Below are positions 53,609 through 62,729 of a DNA stretch of 64,000 nt, piece by piece. Position numbers and translations under genes: made by a program. Within the stretch, counting starts at the first letter, position 1, and every line of letters begins with the position of its first letter. The DNA is from Lachancea kluyveri NRRL Y-12651 (taxonomy: Eukaryota; Ascomycota; Saccharomycetes; Saccharomycetales; Saccharomycetaceae), in assembly GCA_000149225.2 (NCBI GenBank), contig CM000693.1, positions 744,001 to 808,000 of the forward strand, written 5' to 3'. A model generated the notes under the pieces. The model did no database searches. It worked only from the letters and a program-made list of their open reading frames with translations, and was not told the origin of the DNA.

Positions 53609-53828
53609 TCTAGATGTGTTCACTACTCGCTAATGTCTTACTAGATAGCGTAGTGGAAGTAGCTACGAAGATCTTTTTATTAGATGCGATGAGTTCCTAA
53701 AATTTTTCAAAAATTTTCGGAGAAAAAAAGAAACGTCTCGAATTCCGAGGGTGGTGCTTGAAAAATTTTAATTAAGGCGCGATGAGATGAGTTGTAGTAG
53801 ACTAATAGATATGTGCAAGGAAACTATA
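53609..53828. promoter_or_regulatory. SSF/RRP3 divergent promoter with two PAC and several RRPE motifs
   Basis: GCGATGAG occurs at 53686-53693 and 53779-53786 (two perfect PAC cores, same orientation). RRPE-type AAAATTTTTC lies at 53699-53708, AAAAATTTTC at 53709-53718 and AAAAATTTTA at 53761-53770. Both flanking genes act in ribosome assembly, so a shared growth-controlled promoter (Stb3, Dot6/Tod6) is very likely. Confidence 0.85.
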
Positions 53829-55304
53829 ATGTCTAATAAGGTCACCAAAAGCTCCAAGAGCAAAAGCAAGCCCGCTTCTAACACTGAGTTAAAGTCCCTA
53901 GCCGAAAAAATTAAGCAAAAAGCTTTGGAGAAACAAAAGAGTGTCTTGAAGACCGAAACAGAAGAATCTGAAAGTGAAAAAGAGCAGGAGACAGAGGACA
54001 ATGCTGATGAAGAAATAGATGAAGGTGAGCAAACTTTTGATTCTTTCTCTGATCTAAACTTAGTTCCGGAATTGATTGAAGCTTGCAAAAACCTAGGATT
54101 TTCTAAGCCAACACCAATTCAAGCAAAAGCAATTCCCCCGGCTCTTGAAGGCAGTGATATTATTGGTTTAGCACAGACTGGTTCTGGTAAAACAGCAGCG
54201 TTTGCTATTCCAATTTTAAATAGGTTATGGCATGACCAACAACCTTACTACGCCTGTATCTTGGCTCCTACCAGAGAGTTGGCTCAACAAATAAAGGAAA
54301 CATTTGATTCGCTCGGTGCACTAATGGGAGTACGTGCCACCTGTATAGTTGGTGGTATGAACATGATGGACCAGGCCAGGGACCTAATGCGTAAGCCTCA
54401 TATCATCATTGCAACCCCGGGTAGACTGATGGATCACCTGGAAAATACACGCGGATTTTCTTTACGCAAGTTAAGATTTCTGGTTATGGATGAAGCCGAT
54501 AGACTATTAGACATGGAATTTGGTCCAGTCCTGGATCGTATCTTGAAAATTATTCCTACGCAGGGTAGAACCACATATCTGTTTTCTGCTACAATGACTT
54601 CCAAGATTGATAAATTGCAAAGGGCAAGTTTGACCAATCCGGTCAAATGTGCCGTATCAAACAAGTATCAAACGGTAGACACTTTGGTTCAAACATTGAT
54701 GGTTGTACCGGGAGGGTTGAAGAACACTTTTTTGATTTATTTGCTTAATGAGTTCATTGGGAAAACGGTTATTGTATTTACCAGGACTAAGGCCAATGCT
54801 GAAAGAATATCTACTCTTTGTAACCTACTGGAGTTCAGTGCAACTGCACTACATGGTGATCTGAATCAAAATCAAAGAACAGGTGCTTTGGATTTATTCA
54901 AAGCCGGTAAGAGGTCTATACTAGTGGCTACCGATGTCGCAGCGAGAGGTTTAGATATTCCGTCTGTCGATATTGTGGTTAATTATGACATTCCGGTTGA
55001 TTCTAAATCCTATATTCATCGTGTCGGTAGAACTGCCAGAGCAGGCCGTTCCGGTAAATCTATCTCTTTGGTTTCTCAGTATGATTTGGAGCTAATTTTG
55101 AGAATTGAGGATGTCTTGGGCAAGAAACTTCCAAAGGAAAATGTGGATAAAGATATTATTTTATCCTTGAGAGACACCGTTGACAAAGCCAACGGTGAAG
55201 TTGTTATGGAAATGAACAGAAGAAACAAGGAAAAGACGGCCAGAGGCAAGGGGAGAAGAGGAAGAATGGTTTCTAGAGAAGATATGGATAGAGAAGAAAG
55301 GTAA
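53829..55304 (+). CDS. RRP3: DEAD-box RNA helicase Rrp3
   Basis: 491 residues from the ATG at 53829 (MSNKVTKSSKSKSK). An ATG at 53787 would add 14 residues but sits on the second PAC motif and gives a non-basic start, so I prefer the inner one. Full DEAD-box set: the Q motif (SKPTPIQAKAIPPAL), AQTGSGKT, PTRELAQQ, VMDEADRLL, SATM, ATDVAARGLD, HRVGRTARAGRSG. Orthologue of YHR065C (501 residues), needed for 18S rRNA maturation in the nucleolus. The C-terminus is basic (RGKGRRGRMVSRED). Confidence 0.96.
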   Translation: MSNKVTKSSKSKSKPASNTELKSLAEKIKQKALEKQKSVLKTETEESESEKEQETEDNADEEIDEGEQTFDSFSDLNLVPELIEACKNLGFSKPTPIQAKAIPPALEGSDIIGLAQTGSGKTAAFAIPILNRLWHDQQPYYACILAPTRELAQQIKETFDSLGALMGVRATCIVGGMNMMDQARDLMRKPHIIIATPGRLMDHLENTRGFSLRKLRFLVMDEADRLLDMEFGPVLDRILKIIPTQGRTTYLFSATMTSKIDKLQRASLTNPVKCAVSNKYQTVDTLVQTLMVVPGGLKNTFLIYLLNEFIGKTVIVFTRTKANAERISTLCNLLEFSATALHGDLNQNQRTGALDLFKAGKRSILVATDVAARGLDIPSVDIVVNYDIPVDSKSYIHRVGRTARAGRSGKSISLVSQYDLELILRIEDVLGKKLPKENVDKDIILSLRDTVDKANGEVVMEMNRRNKEKTARGKGRRGRMVSREDMDREER

Positions 55305-55996
55305 AATGAGATTTACATCTAATTCTTTTTTTTTTTTTTGTACTATATAGTAACTTATCAATTGCATAAACATTATTATTTTTTTATTTTTTGAATTATA
55401 AAAGCTTCTGGTGATTTTTTTGATAGTCTAAAAATTAGAGACTGAAACGAAACATAATTTTGTTCTTAAAAATATCAAACTACAGACGAAAGAAAAAGAA
55501 ATTAGTGCAATTGAAAGACAGAAGATTTTAGCAAAGTTTAAACTGGTGGAATTCTATAATTGTTCCTCCAACCTCCTAATAGGACGACAACCAAACGGTG
55601 TTGAAATGTAAAAAGTACTATGCAATTCATTGCCATTCACGTGCGCGAAACCCATATCTGATATATATCAAGCCGAGAGAAAGTGACAGCGTATGCAGTT
55701 TACAGAAAGCGAACGTGTTGTATTTATCAAAGAAGATAAGATGCTTGATTTAGAATTCCAAAAAAGCTCACGTATGCAAATATAAATTTTATGTCTTCGG
55801 TGCTGCTAAGATGTGTTCCTTGGCTGTTCAAAATGGGTAGCATATACAGACAGATGGGTGAAGTTTCGATAAATGAATTAAGCTTAGCAGTTTTCACAGC
55901 TGTATAGTTAAATAAGAGTACGGTTTGTATGTACTTAGTAACTGCTAGATATAATAATAACGCCTTTCATTACTCAATAACGTTAGTATATACCTT
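55305..55996. other. Intergenic after RRP3
   Basis: 692 bases. T-runs at 55326-55340 and 55378-55391 probably belong to RRP3 3'-end formation. CACGTG at 55639-55644 is an E-box. No gene seen. Confidence 0.5.
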
Positions 55997-56215
55997 ATGA
56001 TTTACGGAACAAACCCTGTGGTATTGGTAGACTTTGAAAATGGTGTTTTACCTGTTCACCCAGGTCACGATATCACCTGTTATGTAAACTACTATAAACT
56101 TACTAAACGATCCATGTTTGAGGCCAAATTCTTTCTGCAGCCTATAAAATTAATAACTTTATACCCTAATGCCTTTTCTTTGAGCGATGAGGAGGAGAAT
56201 GATAAGAATATATAA
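55997..56215 (+). CDS. Small hypothetical protein, 72 residues
   Basis: ATG-started frame MIYGTNPVVLVDFENGVLPV..., ending in an acidic tail (SLSDEEENDKNI). No signal peptide or membrane segment is obvious. I do not recognise it and it is not part of the S. cerevisiae order here. It may be a lineage-specific gene, the remnant of a longer one, or chance. It shares strand and an acidic Ser/Glu tract with the next frame, but I cannot show homology. Confidence 0.35.
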   Translation: MIYGTNPVVLVDFENGVLPVHPGHDITCYVNYYKLTKRSMFEAKFFLQPIKLITLYPNAFSLSDEEENDKNI

Positions 56216-56569
56216 TAGAAATTGGCCCGAAAACCGGCAAATGCCGTGGACATATAAGAAGAAACTAGATAAGAAGGAATAGCCCATCACAAATTGAGCA
56301 CTTTTTGTAAAAACGTAGTTCCTATCCACTCCCATTGTTACGCAGCCTGTAGGGATTTCTTTGAAAGGAAAATGGGAAAGCAATCGCTTATGTCAGCAGA
56401 AACCTTATTCTTTCATTATCTCGAACTATAAAAAGAACAAAAGAAAAAAAAAGACAGCAATATTCAAAGGAGCTTACAGCTTATGGCCATCAAGCTTCTT
56501 TACCATTTTGGGTTTCAAATAATACTTTACCTTTCGCAAAGAATAGTTCATCATAAACCTTAAGGAGAA
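56216..56569. other. Intergenic between two hypothetical genes
   Basis: 354 bases. An A-rich tract at 56436-56453 lies about 120 bases before the next ATG, as in many yeast promoters. No gene seen. Confidence 0.45.
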
Positions 56570-57181
56570 ATGTTCTACGCTGTTACTTTGAGAATTGCCG
56601 CTTTTTTCAATGCGATCAACTTGAAAATATTGAATGCACATAGCAGCGTCTACTATGGAATCAAAGAAGAAATTTATTACTTTCTTCATCCCGGAGAGCT
56701 CCGTCCTAGAACAGTCGTTGAGCTAACAGAAGAAAACTACGAGGATGTTATGGAGAGGGAAGATTTGTTTTACGATGAGCTTCTTGTGATTGGCAAACAA
56801 GAACGAAGAAGTAGAGAAGGTTATCTTGCTGCACAAGATTCATCAACAATATTTGAAGAAGAATCGGATGGTTTCAGTGATGAGGAGGGATATGGAGGTG
56901 ATGAGGAAGGCTCATCAGAGGCAGCATCTATTTATTCCGAAGTTACAATATCTGGTAAACAGTACGACGCAATTCTGGCCCGTGCGAGGGATTCTGGTGG
57001 AAATGATTGGGTAATTTTTAAACATATATTTTTTGAGCGTGCGCCACTAAAGAGATCTATTAAGAAGCATGGAATAAAGAAGGGTAGTGAACATCGCATA
57101 TTTTCGGAGTACGAAATGGATTTCATAGACAGAAATTGGGATTTGTTTTGGATGTATGGAGGATTTCCTAAGGAAATATGA
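56570..57181 (+). CDS. Hypothetical protein, 203 residues
   Basis: ATG-started frame (preceded by GAGAA). Residues 1-25 are hydrophobic and helical (MFYAVTLRIAAFFNAINLKI), possibly a membrane or mitochondrial anchor. The centre (about 85-125) is strongly acidic and Ser/Gly-rich (EEESDGFSDEEGYGGDEEG). The last 60 residues are mixed, basic then aromatic (ERAPLKRSIKKHGIKKG; WDLFWMYGGFPKEI). The frame is uninterrupted and well-composed, so it is probably a real gene. I do not recognise a family, and S. cerevisiae has no gene between RRP3 and TFB1/SSZ1 that matches. Confidence 0.65.
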   Translation: MFYAVTLRIAAFFNAINLKILNAHSSVYYGIKEEIYYFLHPGELRPRTVVELTEENYEDVMEREDLFYDELLVIGKQERRSREGYLAAQDSSTIFEEESDGFSDEEGYGGDEEGSSEAASIYSEVTISGKQYDAILARARDSGGNDWVIFKHIFFERAPLKRSIKKHGIKKGSEHRIFSEYEMDFIDRNWDLFWMYGGFPKEI

Positions 57182-57356
57182 ATTGTCGATAAACTCGTTA
57201 AACTCGTTAAACTGACTTCTTTATTAACCAATATAAATACTGTGAAGGTTAGCACGTTGTAGTGATACCACAGGAAACGTATCACTAGAATAGAGCCCGA
57301 ATTTATCAGTCAGATAGTAGTACTTTTTTTATTCGAATATGTTTTTGAATTGTCTT

Positions 57357-57572
57357 TTAAAATATTAGGTGCGAGGCTAACTTGTCTTTATCTTCATCAC
57401 GATGCACAAAGAAACATTTATGCCTTCTTCTCCGCTTTCTGCTTTGAACTAATCGACGTTTAAGCTTTACCATATGCCGGTGTGTTTGAACTCTTTGAAA
57501 GACTAGACAAACGAAGCAAACCATGATGATAATTTTAATCAGTATGGAAGGACTTGAAAATATCTCGTTCAT
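57357..57572 (-). CDS. Small hypothetical membrane-anchored basic protein, 71 residues
   Basis: ATG at 57572. Residues 10-25 form one hydrophobic segment (ILIKIIIMVCFVCLVF), followed by a very basic region (KLKRRLVQSRKRRRRHK) and a charged tail. This is the layout of a single-pass membrane protein with a cytosolic or matrix basic domain. No family recognised. Confidence 0.4.
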   Translation of the reverse strand: MNEIFSSPSILIKIIIMVCFVCLVFQRVQTHRHMVKLKRRLVQSRKRRRRHKCFFVHRDEDKDKLASHLIF

Positions 57573-58253
57573 TGCTTCCGGTTTTTTAGTGTGCCTTGGA
57601 AATACAGAATTTAAACTGACAGATCGATATTCGCTAAAAAAAGAGTACTTTTCTTTTCAATAGGCCCCTTTCACTTACTCTTCTTTTATTGTTTTTAATC
57701 TATAAACCTTAATAAAATATCAAATTAATTTCTGGATTTGTCGTTCTGTCCTGACACAAACATCGGCTGACACTAATCAATCACATGACTTTCCAAAAAG
57801 TGCAACACTGGAGCGCGGGAAAGCTATATGATAAAGAGTCCTCCGAGAACTAAGCGATAAAAACAAAAGTCTCAGGAGGTTAGCTTGCAAGCATTGTATT
57901 GTTCAATTATCATATCTAAATATAACATACTGCTGCCGGAGGGTTTCCAAATATTCGGAGGCTCAGTCAGTTTTGTTAACTAGATGATTACTCTAAAGAT
58001 ATAGAATTAAAAAGAAATCTTTTGGTATTTAGATGAGATTACTCTGATACGACCTTTTAAATCTACAAGATTTTTGATATTTACAGTTTATTTCAATTTA
58101 GATTGATGCTAGATATTTGACATAGTTACTAATTTGAATTAAGATGTCGATTGATTGATCTCACGACTACCAATAAAGCCTGGAATGTCGTTTGCTGTAG
58201 AAAAAAAAAATGCTGTCCACTTGCCATGCACAAGATATTGATGTACCTTAGTC
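57573..58253. other. Intergenic: TFB1 3' flank and upstream of the 71-residue ORF
   Basis: 681 bases, AT-rich toward TFB1. ATCACATGA near 57780 matches the CDEI/Cbf1 core, but no AT-rich element and CDEIII follow, so it is not a point centromere. No gene seen. Confidence 0.5.
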
Positions 58254-60113
58254 TTAGTTAACGTCTTCCACATCAGACAAAGCAAATTCATACTTTCGAA
58301 TCGCAAGGTTTACAGATTCCATGACAGGACTCAGGTATGCTTTGCAGCTTTTTACGAAAACTTCGTTCTTTGTAGACTGGTCTTTCTCTGTACTATCAAC
58401 CTGCTGTAACAAACCTTGAATTTTATTCAGACATGCCTTCAAGTAACTATACAATTTCTTGACGAGATTGCCTTGTTTCAGTTCTCCACTTTGAAAGTGG
58501 ATGTAAAAATGTTTCAAAAATTCACAACATGTACCATGCAAAACACGACAGCTTTCTAATAGATCGGTAGGTAATTGCGACTCTGCTTCAGAGTCATTCG
58601 TATTAGAATTTCCAAGGAACGCACCAAGAACAGAGTCAAAGTGATTATGCTTGGCCTGTTTAGCGTTTATCTTTACTGCTTTGATAACTCGTTTGTTTAT
58701 TAAATTATTCGTGTCATCATCATCCCGTGATACCTTGGTTAGTTCGATGGAATTTAGCAGCCCATCAACAACTGCTCCGACCTGCCGCCTAATCTCTTCG
58801 TTACTAATAAATAATTTTTCTCCCTGCAGAGGAGAATCTTCTTTGACTCCAGGAAGTTTTTGGTCATTTTCAGCTTTTTGGTTTAAATGTATCTCCGCAT
58901 ACTTGGTAACGTGGTCATCAACCAAATCTGAAAACATCAGCTCTTCCCTTTCCTCGCGATCTAAATCCTGACTGAGGAGGTTTGCCCTAGAGTATTCATT
59001 TTCTAAAGACTTGACCATTTTTTCGCTCAATCTGTTCATACCTTTCAGAATGTCCACAACACCATCACTGTTACCATTGACGTCAGTTCCTGGAAGCATT
59101 GTAAGATCGGGTCTATTACCACGACGCTCAGGATCATCCTGGTCATTACCTTCCAAATCGATCAACTTTTTCACTGGGTGCAATAACATTTCATCGTCTT
59201 TTCTATCAAACTCTTGATCTAAGGTTAAGTATCTATCAATAATCATGTCACCTCTATCATTCTGCATGATACGCTCACCTCTCAACTTACGGAACAGCTT
59301 TGAAGAAAAGAATCTTGCCCAAAACTCTTGCTCTTTAAAATTCTTGGGTACATTATCATCATATGCCTTTTTTACTATGGGATAGTTGTTGAAAATGGTT
59401 AAAATTTTTTCACGGGATACGCTAACATTAACTTTATTATCTGAAGACGCAACCGGTTTGATAGTAGAAAGAACATTGTATGGTCCTATTCTTTGCGATG
59501 TAGCCAATGCGAATGCACGCAACAATGGGACACGTGTCGACCAAAACTCTTGAGGTGGTAACCCAGAGTTAATCACAGTTTCTTGAAATGTTTTCATCAG
59601 TGGTTTATTTTCTTTTAACAGTGATTGCTGCAACTTTAGATTAACAAGCAATTTGTCGTGGGTTAGAGAATCATCTAAAGAAGATGTGTTAATCAAAGAC
59701 GTGGCATTCTGCTGTGGTTGTGGAGTACTAGAAGACGAAGCCTCTTTACGTTTTTTTTCTTCATACACTTCTTCGTCCTTATAACGAGCGATAATATGTT
59801 GTAAAGTCTCTTTAAGGTTATCCATCACAGTTCTATTGTTAAAAGAAAACAAGTAAAAGGGCGGCGGAGAGACAACCTCATCTCCTTCATTGTTCTTTTG
59901 CTTTTTAGAGTTGTCGACCTTTCCGACTAGTCTCAACATCATTTTATCATTTGTAGCGGGTGTAGCTTGCAATTTATCAATAGTGTTCAACAGAATCTTG
60001 TGAGACTTATCACCATCCGTAGATCTCCATAGAAGAATTGCCGGTGAAGATTCTTCCTCAATATTCAGCATACCAGACACCTTCTTGTATACAGCAGCCC
60101 CAGAGTGTGACAT
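58254..60113 (-). CDS. TFB1: TFIIH core subunit Tfb1
   Basis: 619 residues (S. cerevisiae Tfb1, YDR311W, has 642). The N-terminal PH-like domain about 1-115 (SGAAVYKKVSGMLNIEEESS) binds activators and repair factors; two BSD domains lie about 165-320 (PQEFWSTRVPLLRAFA; EQEFWARFFSSKLF). The C-terminal half is helical and contacts other TFIIH subunits. It serves in RNA polymerase II initiation and nucleotide-excision repair. The start MSHSGAAVYKK is typical. Low-complexity Ser/Gln stretches lie near residue 130. Confidence 0.94.
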   Translation of the reverse strand: MSHSGAAVYKKVSGMLNIEEESSPAILLWRSTDGDKSHKILLNTIDKLQATPATNDKMMLRLVGKVDNSKKQKNNEGDEVVSPPPFYLFSFNNRTVMDNLKETLQHIIARYKDEEVYEEKKRKEASSSSTPQPQQNATSLINTSSLDDSLTHDKLLVNLKLQQSLLKENKPLMKTFQETVINSGLPPQEFWSTRVPLLRAFALATSQRIGPYNVLSTIKPVASSDNKVNVSVSREKILTIFNNYPIVKKAYDDNVPKNFKEQEFWARFFSSKLFRKLRGERIMQNDRGDMIIDRYLTLDQEFDRKDDEMLLHPVKKLIDLEGNDQDDPERRGNRPDLTMLPGTDVNGNSDGVVDILKGMNRLSEKMVKSLENEYSRANLLSQDLDREEREELMFSDLVDDHVTKYAEIHLNQKAENDQKLPGVKEDSPLQGEKLFISNEEIRRQVGAVVDGLLNSIELTKVSRDDDDTNNLINKRVIKAVKINAKQAKHNHFDSVLGAFLGNSNTNDSEAESQLPTDLLESCRVLHGTCCEFLKHFYIHFQSGELKQGNLVKKLYSYLKACLNKIQGLLQQVDSTEKDQSTKNEVFVKSCKAYLSPVMESVNLAIRKYEFALSDVEDVN

Positions 60114-60695
60114 GGCTACCTCTTTGTACTCCGTTCAGCTGCTTTACAATGGATGTTAACTCTTCCACCGTGGAGAGATTTAAGAACAGCTATAAAATCA
60201 AATCATTGTATACGCATAGAGCACCGAATACATTACGGTGCTATAGTTTCATCACACCGTAAAGATATCAAAATGCGAGATAGAATACCCCATAACCCAT
60301 GAAAATTCCAGATTAATGCGGTGCATTTCATCGGTCTACACTTTTGCCTATACTAACTGTGGGTTCGGATGCTAAAGCCACACACTATTCAGAATTCCAG
60401 GACAAAAAAATAATGGGCGCAATATGACTATGCCTTCTGATGATGAGATGGCCTCAGGAGATCTCAAAGAAAATGCATAAGAGTAAGGTGATACCTTAAC
60501 CGGGTCAATCATCTGGCTTTTCCATAACATGTCTATTCACCTCATAGATCATATATCACGTGACTATATATCGTTTTTGACGCCGATCTTTCTTTTTTTT
60601 TTTGTTCTTTTTTCTTCAAGTTTGAAAATTTTCACTCGAAGGTATGGTTCAGCTCATCTACTTCGAATAGAACAACAAAAATCAAACAATCAACC
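60114..60695. promoter_or_regulatory. TFB1/SSZ1 divergent region with E-box and RRPE
   Basis: 582 bases. TCACGTGA at 60556-60563 is a perfect palindromic E-box (Cbf1/Tye7 type). TGAAAATTTTCA at 60623-60634 is a palindromic RRPE 61 bases before the SSZ1 ATG, with a T-run at 60592-60603. A short frame at 60424-60480 reads MTMPSDDEMASGDLKENA; too short to call. It also contains TGATGATGA, like box C of snoRNAs, but no matching box D. Confidence 0.6.
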
Positions 60696-62315
60696 ATGTC
60701 TTCTCCAATCATTGGTATTGCTTTTGGTAACACTTCTTCTTCCATTGCGTACGTCAACCCAAAAAATGATGTTGATGTTATTGCCAACCCAGACGGTGAG
60801 CGTGCCATCCCTTCTGTCCTTTCTTACGTTGGCGAAGATGAATATCATGGTGGTCAAGCCTTTCAACAACTAGTTAGAAACCCAACCAACACTATTATCA
60901 ACTTCCGTGACTTTATTGGCTTACCATTCTCTGAATGTGACGTCTCCAAGTGTGCTGCCGGTGCCCCAGTTGTCGAAGTCGATGGTAAGGCAGGTTTCGC
61001 CATCACCAGAGGTAACGGTAGACAAGAGAAATTGACTGTTGACGAAGTCGTCTCTAGACACTTGAACCAATTGAAGTTGGCTGCTGAAGATTACATTGGT
61101 CAAAAGGTGTCTAAAGTTGTTTTGTCCGTTCCAACCAATTTCACCAAGGCTCAAAAGGATGCTCTAAACGCTTCTGCTGCAGCCACCGGCTTGGAAATCG
61201 TCCAATTCATCAACGAGCCATCCTCTGCACTATTGGCCCATACCGAAGCTTTCCCATTCGAATCCGACTCCAACGTTGTCGTTGCTGATTTCGGTGGTGT
61301 TAGATCCGATGCCGCAGTCATTGCCATCCGTAACGGTATCTTCACCATCTTGGCTGCTGCCCACGACACCAAATTGGGCGGTGACAACTTGGACGCCGAG
61401 TTGATCGAATATTTTGCCAAGGATTTCGAAAAGAAAAACAAGTCCAACCCAAGAAAAAATGCTAGATCCATGGCCAAATTGAGAGCCAACGCCGTTTTGA
61501 CAAAGAAGACCCTATCCAATGTCACTTCTGCCACCATTTCCATTGACTCTCTAGCGGACGGCTTCGACTACCACGCTTCCATTAACAGAATGAGATACGA
61601 ATTGGTTACTAACAAAGTTTTAGCCAAGTTTTCCCAATTCATCGAACACACCATCTCCCAAGCAAAATTGGATCCATTGGACATCGACGCCGTTTTGCTA
61701 TCCGGCGGTGTTTCCTTCACTCCAAAACTGGCCAGCAACTTGGAATTCTTGTTCCCAGAATCCGTTGAAGTTCTAGGCCCACAGAACAAGAACGCCACTA
61801 ACAGTCCAAACGAATTGTTGGCCTCCGGTGCCGCTTTGCAAGCCCAACTGTTGACAAACTACGATGCCGATGAATTGGCCCAAGCCCTAGAGCCAGTAGT
61901 CATCAACACCCCACATCTACCAAAGGCTATCGGTCTAGTTGACGCAGAAGGTAATTTCGTTCCAGTACTACTACCAGAGACATCTTACCCGGTCAAGAAG
62001 ACTTTGAAATTGGCAAAGGCCACCGGCGATCTTTTGATTGCTGTTTACGAAGGTGAACACCACATCAAGGAAACTGTTGTCGAACCAGCTCCAAAGGACG
62101 AGGAACAAGAAGACGACGAAAGCGACTGGTCCGACGAAGATGACGAACCTGAAGTCATCAAGGAAAAACACTACACTTTAGGTGACAAACTGATTGAATT
62201 GGGTGTCAAGAACGCTCAAGGTTTAGAATTGTCGTTTAACATCGACAAAGATGGTGTTCTAAGAGTTGCCGCCAGAGATTTGAAATCTGGCCAAGTCGTC
62301 AAGGGCGAATTGTAA
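60696..62315 (+). CDS. SSZ1: Atypical Hsp70 of the ribosome-associated complex
   Basis: 539 residues, one more than S. cerevisiae Ssz1 (YHR064C). With the J-protein Zuo1 it forms RAC, which sits at the ribosomal exit tunnel and stimulates Ssb for folding of nascent chains. The Hsp70 ATPase fold is complete (GIAFGNTSSSIAYV; FINEPSSALLAH; VVADFGGVRSD where classical Hsp70 has DxGGGT; LLSGGVSFTPKL), followed by a short C-terminal domain after an acidic linker (EQEDDESDWSDEDDEPE). Codon use is strongly biased to GCC, TCC, AAC, TTG and CAA, unlike most genes here, as expected for high expression. RRPE and E-box lie upstream. Confidence 0.97.
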   Translation: MSSPIIGIAFGNTSSSIAYVNPKNDVDVIANPDGERAIPSVLSYVGEDEYHGGQAFQQLVRNPTNTIINFRDFIGLPFSECDVSKCAAGAPVVEVDGKAGFAITRGNGRQEKLTVDEVVSRHLNQLKLAAEDYIGQKVSKVVLSVPTNFTKAQKDALNASAAATGLEIVQFINEPSSALLAHTEAFPFESDSNVVVADFGGVRSDAAVIAIRNGIFTILAAAHDTKLGGDNLDAELIEYFAKDFEKKNKSNPRKNARSMAKLRANAVLTKKTLSNVTSATISIDSLADGFDYHASINRMRYELVTNKVLAKFSQFIEHTISQAKLDPLDIDAVLLSGGVSFTPKLASNLEFLFPESVEVLGPQNKNATNSPNELLASGAALQAQLLTNYDADELAQALEPVVINTPHLPKAIGLVDAEGNFVPVLLPETSYPVKKTLKLAKATGDLLIAVYEGEHHIKETVVEPAPKDEEQEDDESDWSDEDDEPEVIKEKHYTLGDKLIELGVKNAQGLELSFNIDKDGVLRVAARDLKSGQVVKGEL

Positions 62316-62486
62316 TCGCTTCTGATCGTACATGTATAGTCTTACAACAACATTTCTCTGTATAGATAATTCACAACAAAACATTTTGGTGATTATTTCG
62401 CCTTTCTTTTTTCTTTTTTATTATCTCTAACTGGTGCTTTGTTACTAGCGAGGTATCTCGAAGTGCCAATCCCACTGGCATTTGCG

Positions 62487-62509
62487 TTTTTTTTTTTTTT
62501 TTTTTTTTT
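62487..62509. repeat. Poly-T run, 23 bases
   Basis: Uninterrupted T-run, 171 bases after the SSZ1 stop. It could serve as a nucleosome-excluding element for PAN5, and its length may vary or be hard to sequence. Confidence 0.9.
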
Positions 62510-62671
62510 CCCGGCCAGGTTGAGGCCACACCTCTTGGACTCGATTAAAGCTATAAAATGAACTGACATGGAGAAAATGGTAAAGCGAGAAAGATGAAAA
62601 AGAAAATAAAAAAAAATAAACAAGTTAAATAATAGTGCTTTTATTGTAGGTACTATACACTTCTAGTCAAT

Positions 62672-62698
62672 CACACACACACACACACACACACACAC
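62672..62698. repeat. (CA)n dinucleotide microsatellite, about 13 units
   Basis: Uninterrupted CA repeat ending 31 bases before the PAN5 ATG, so it probably lies in the mRNA leader or at the transcription start. Likely variable in length between strains. Confidence 0.95.
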
Positions 62699-62729
62699 CC
62701 GAAAAAGGCCAAAAAAACCAAAATAATCC

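Larger units (their letters stand above)
62316..62729. other. Intergenic SSZ1-PAN5 with T-run and CA microsatellite
   Basis: 414 bases. They hold a 23-base T-run at 62487-62509 and a (CA)13 repeat at 62672-62698 shortly before the PAN5 ATG. A minus-strand 76-codon frame crosses the T-run as a poly-Lys stretch and is not believable. Confidence 0.6.

Noticed and set aside
57776-57790. ATCACATGA as a possible centromere CDEI
   Set aside because: No following AT-rich element with CDEIII; more likely an ordinary Cbf1-type site or chance.
60437-60530. C/D-box snoRNA starting at TGATGATGA
   Set aside because: No box D with a terminal stem is found at a suitable distance.
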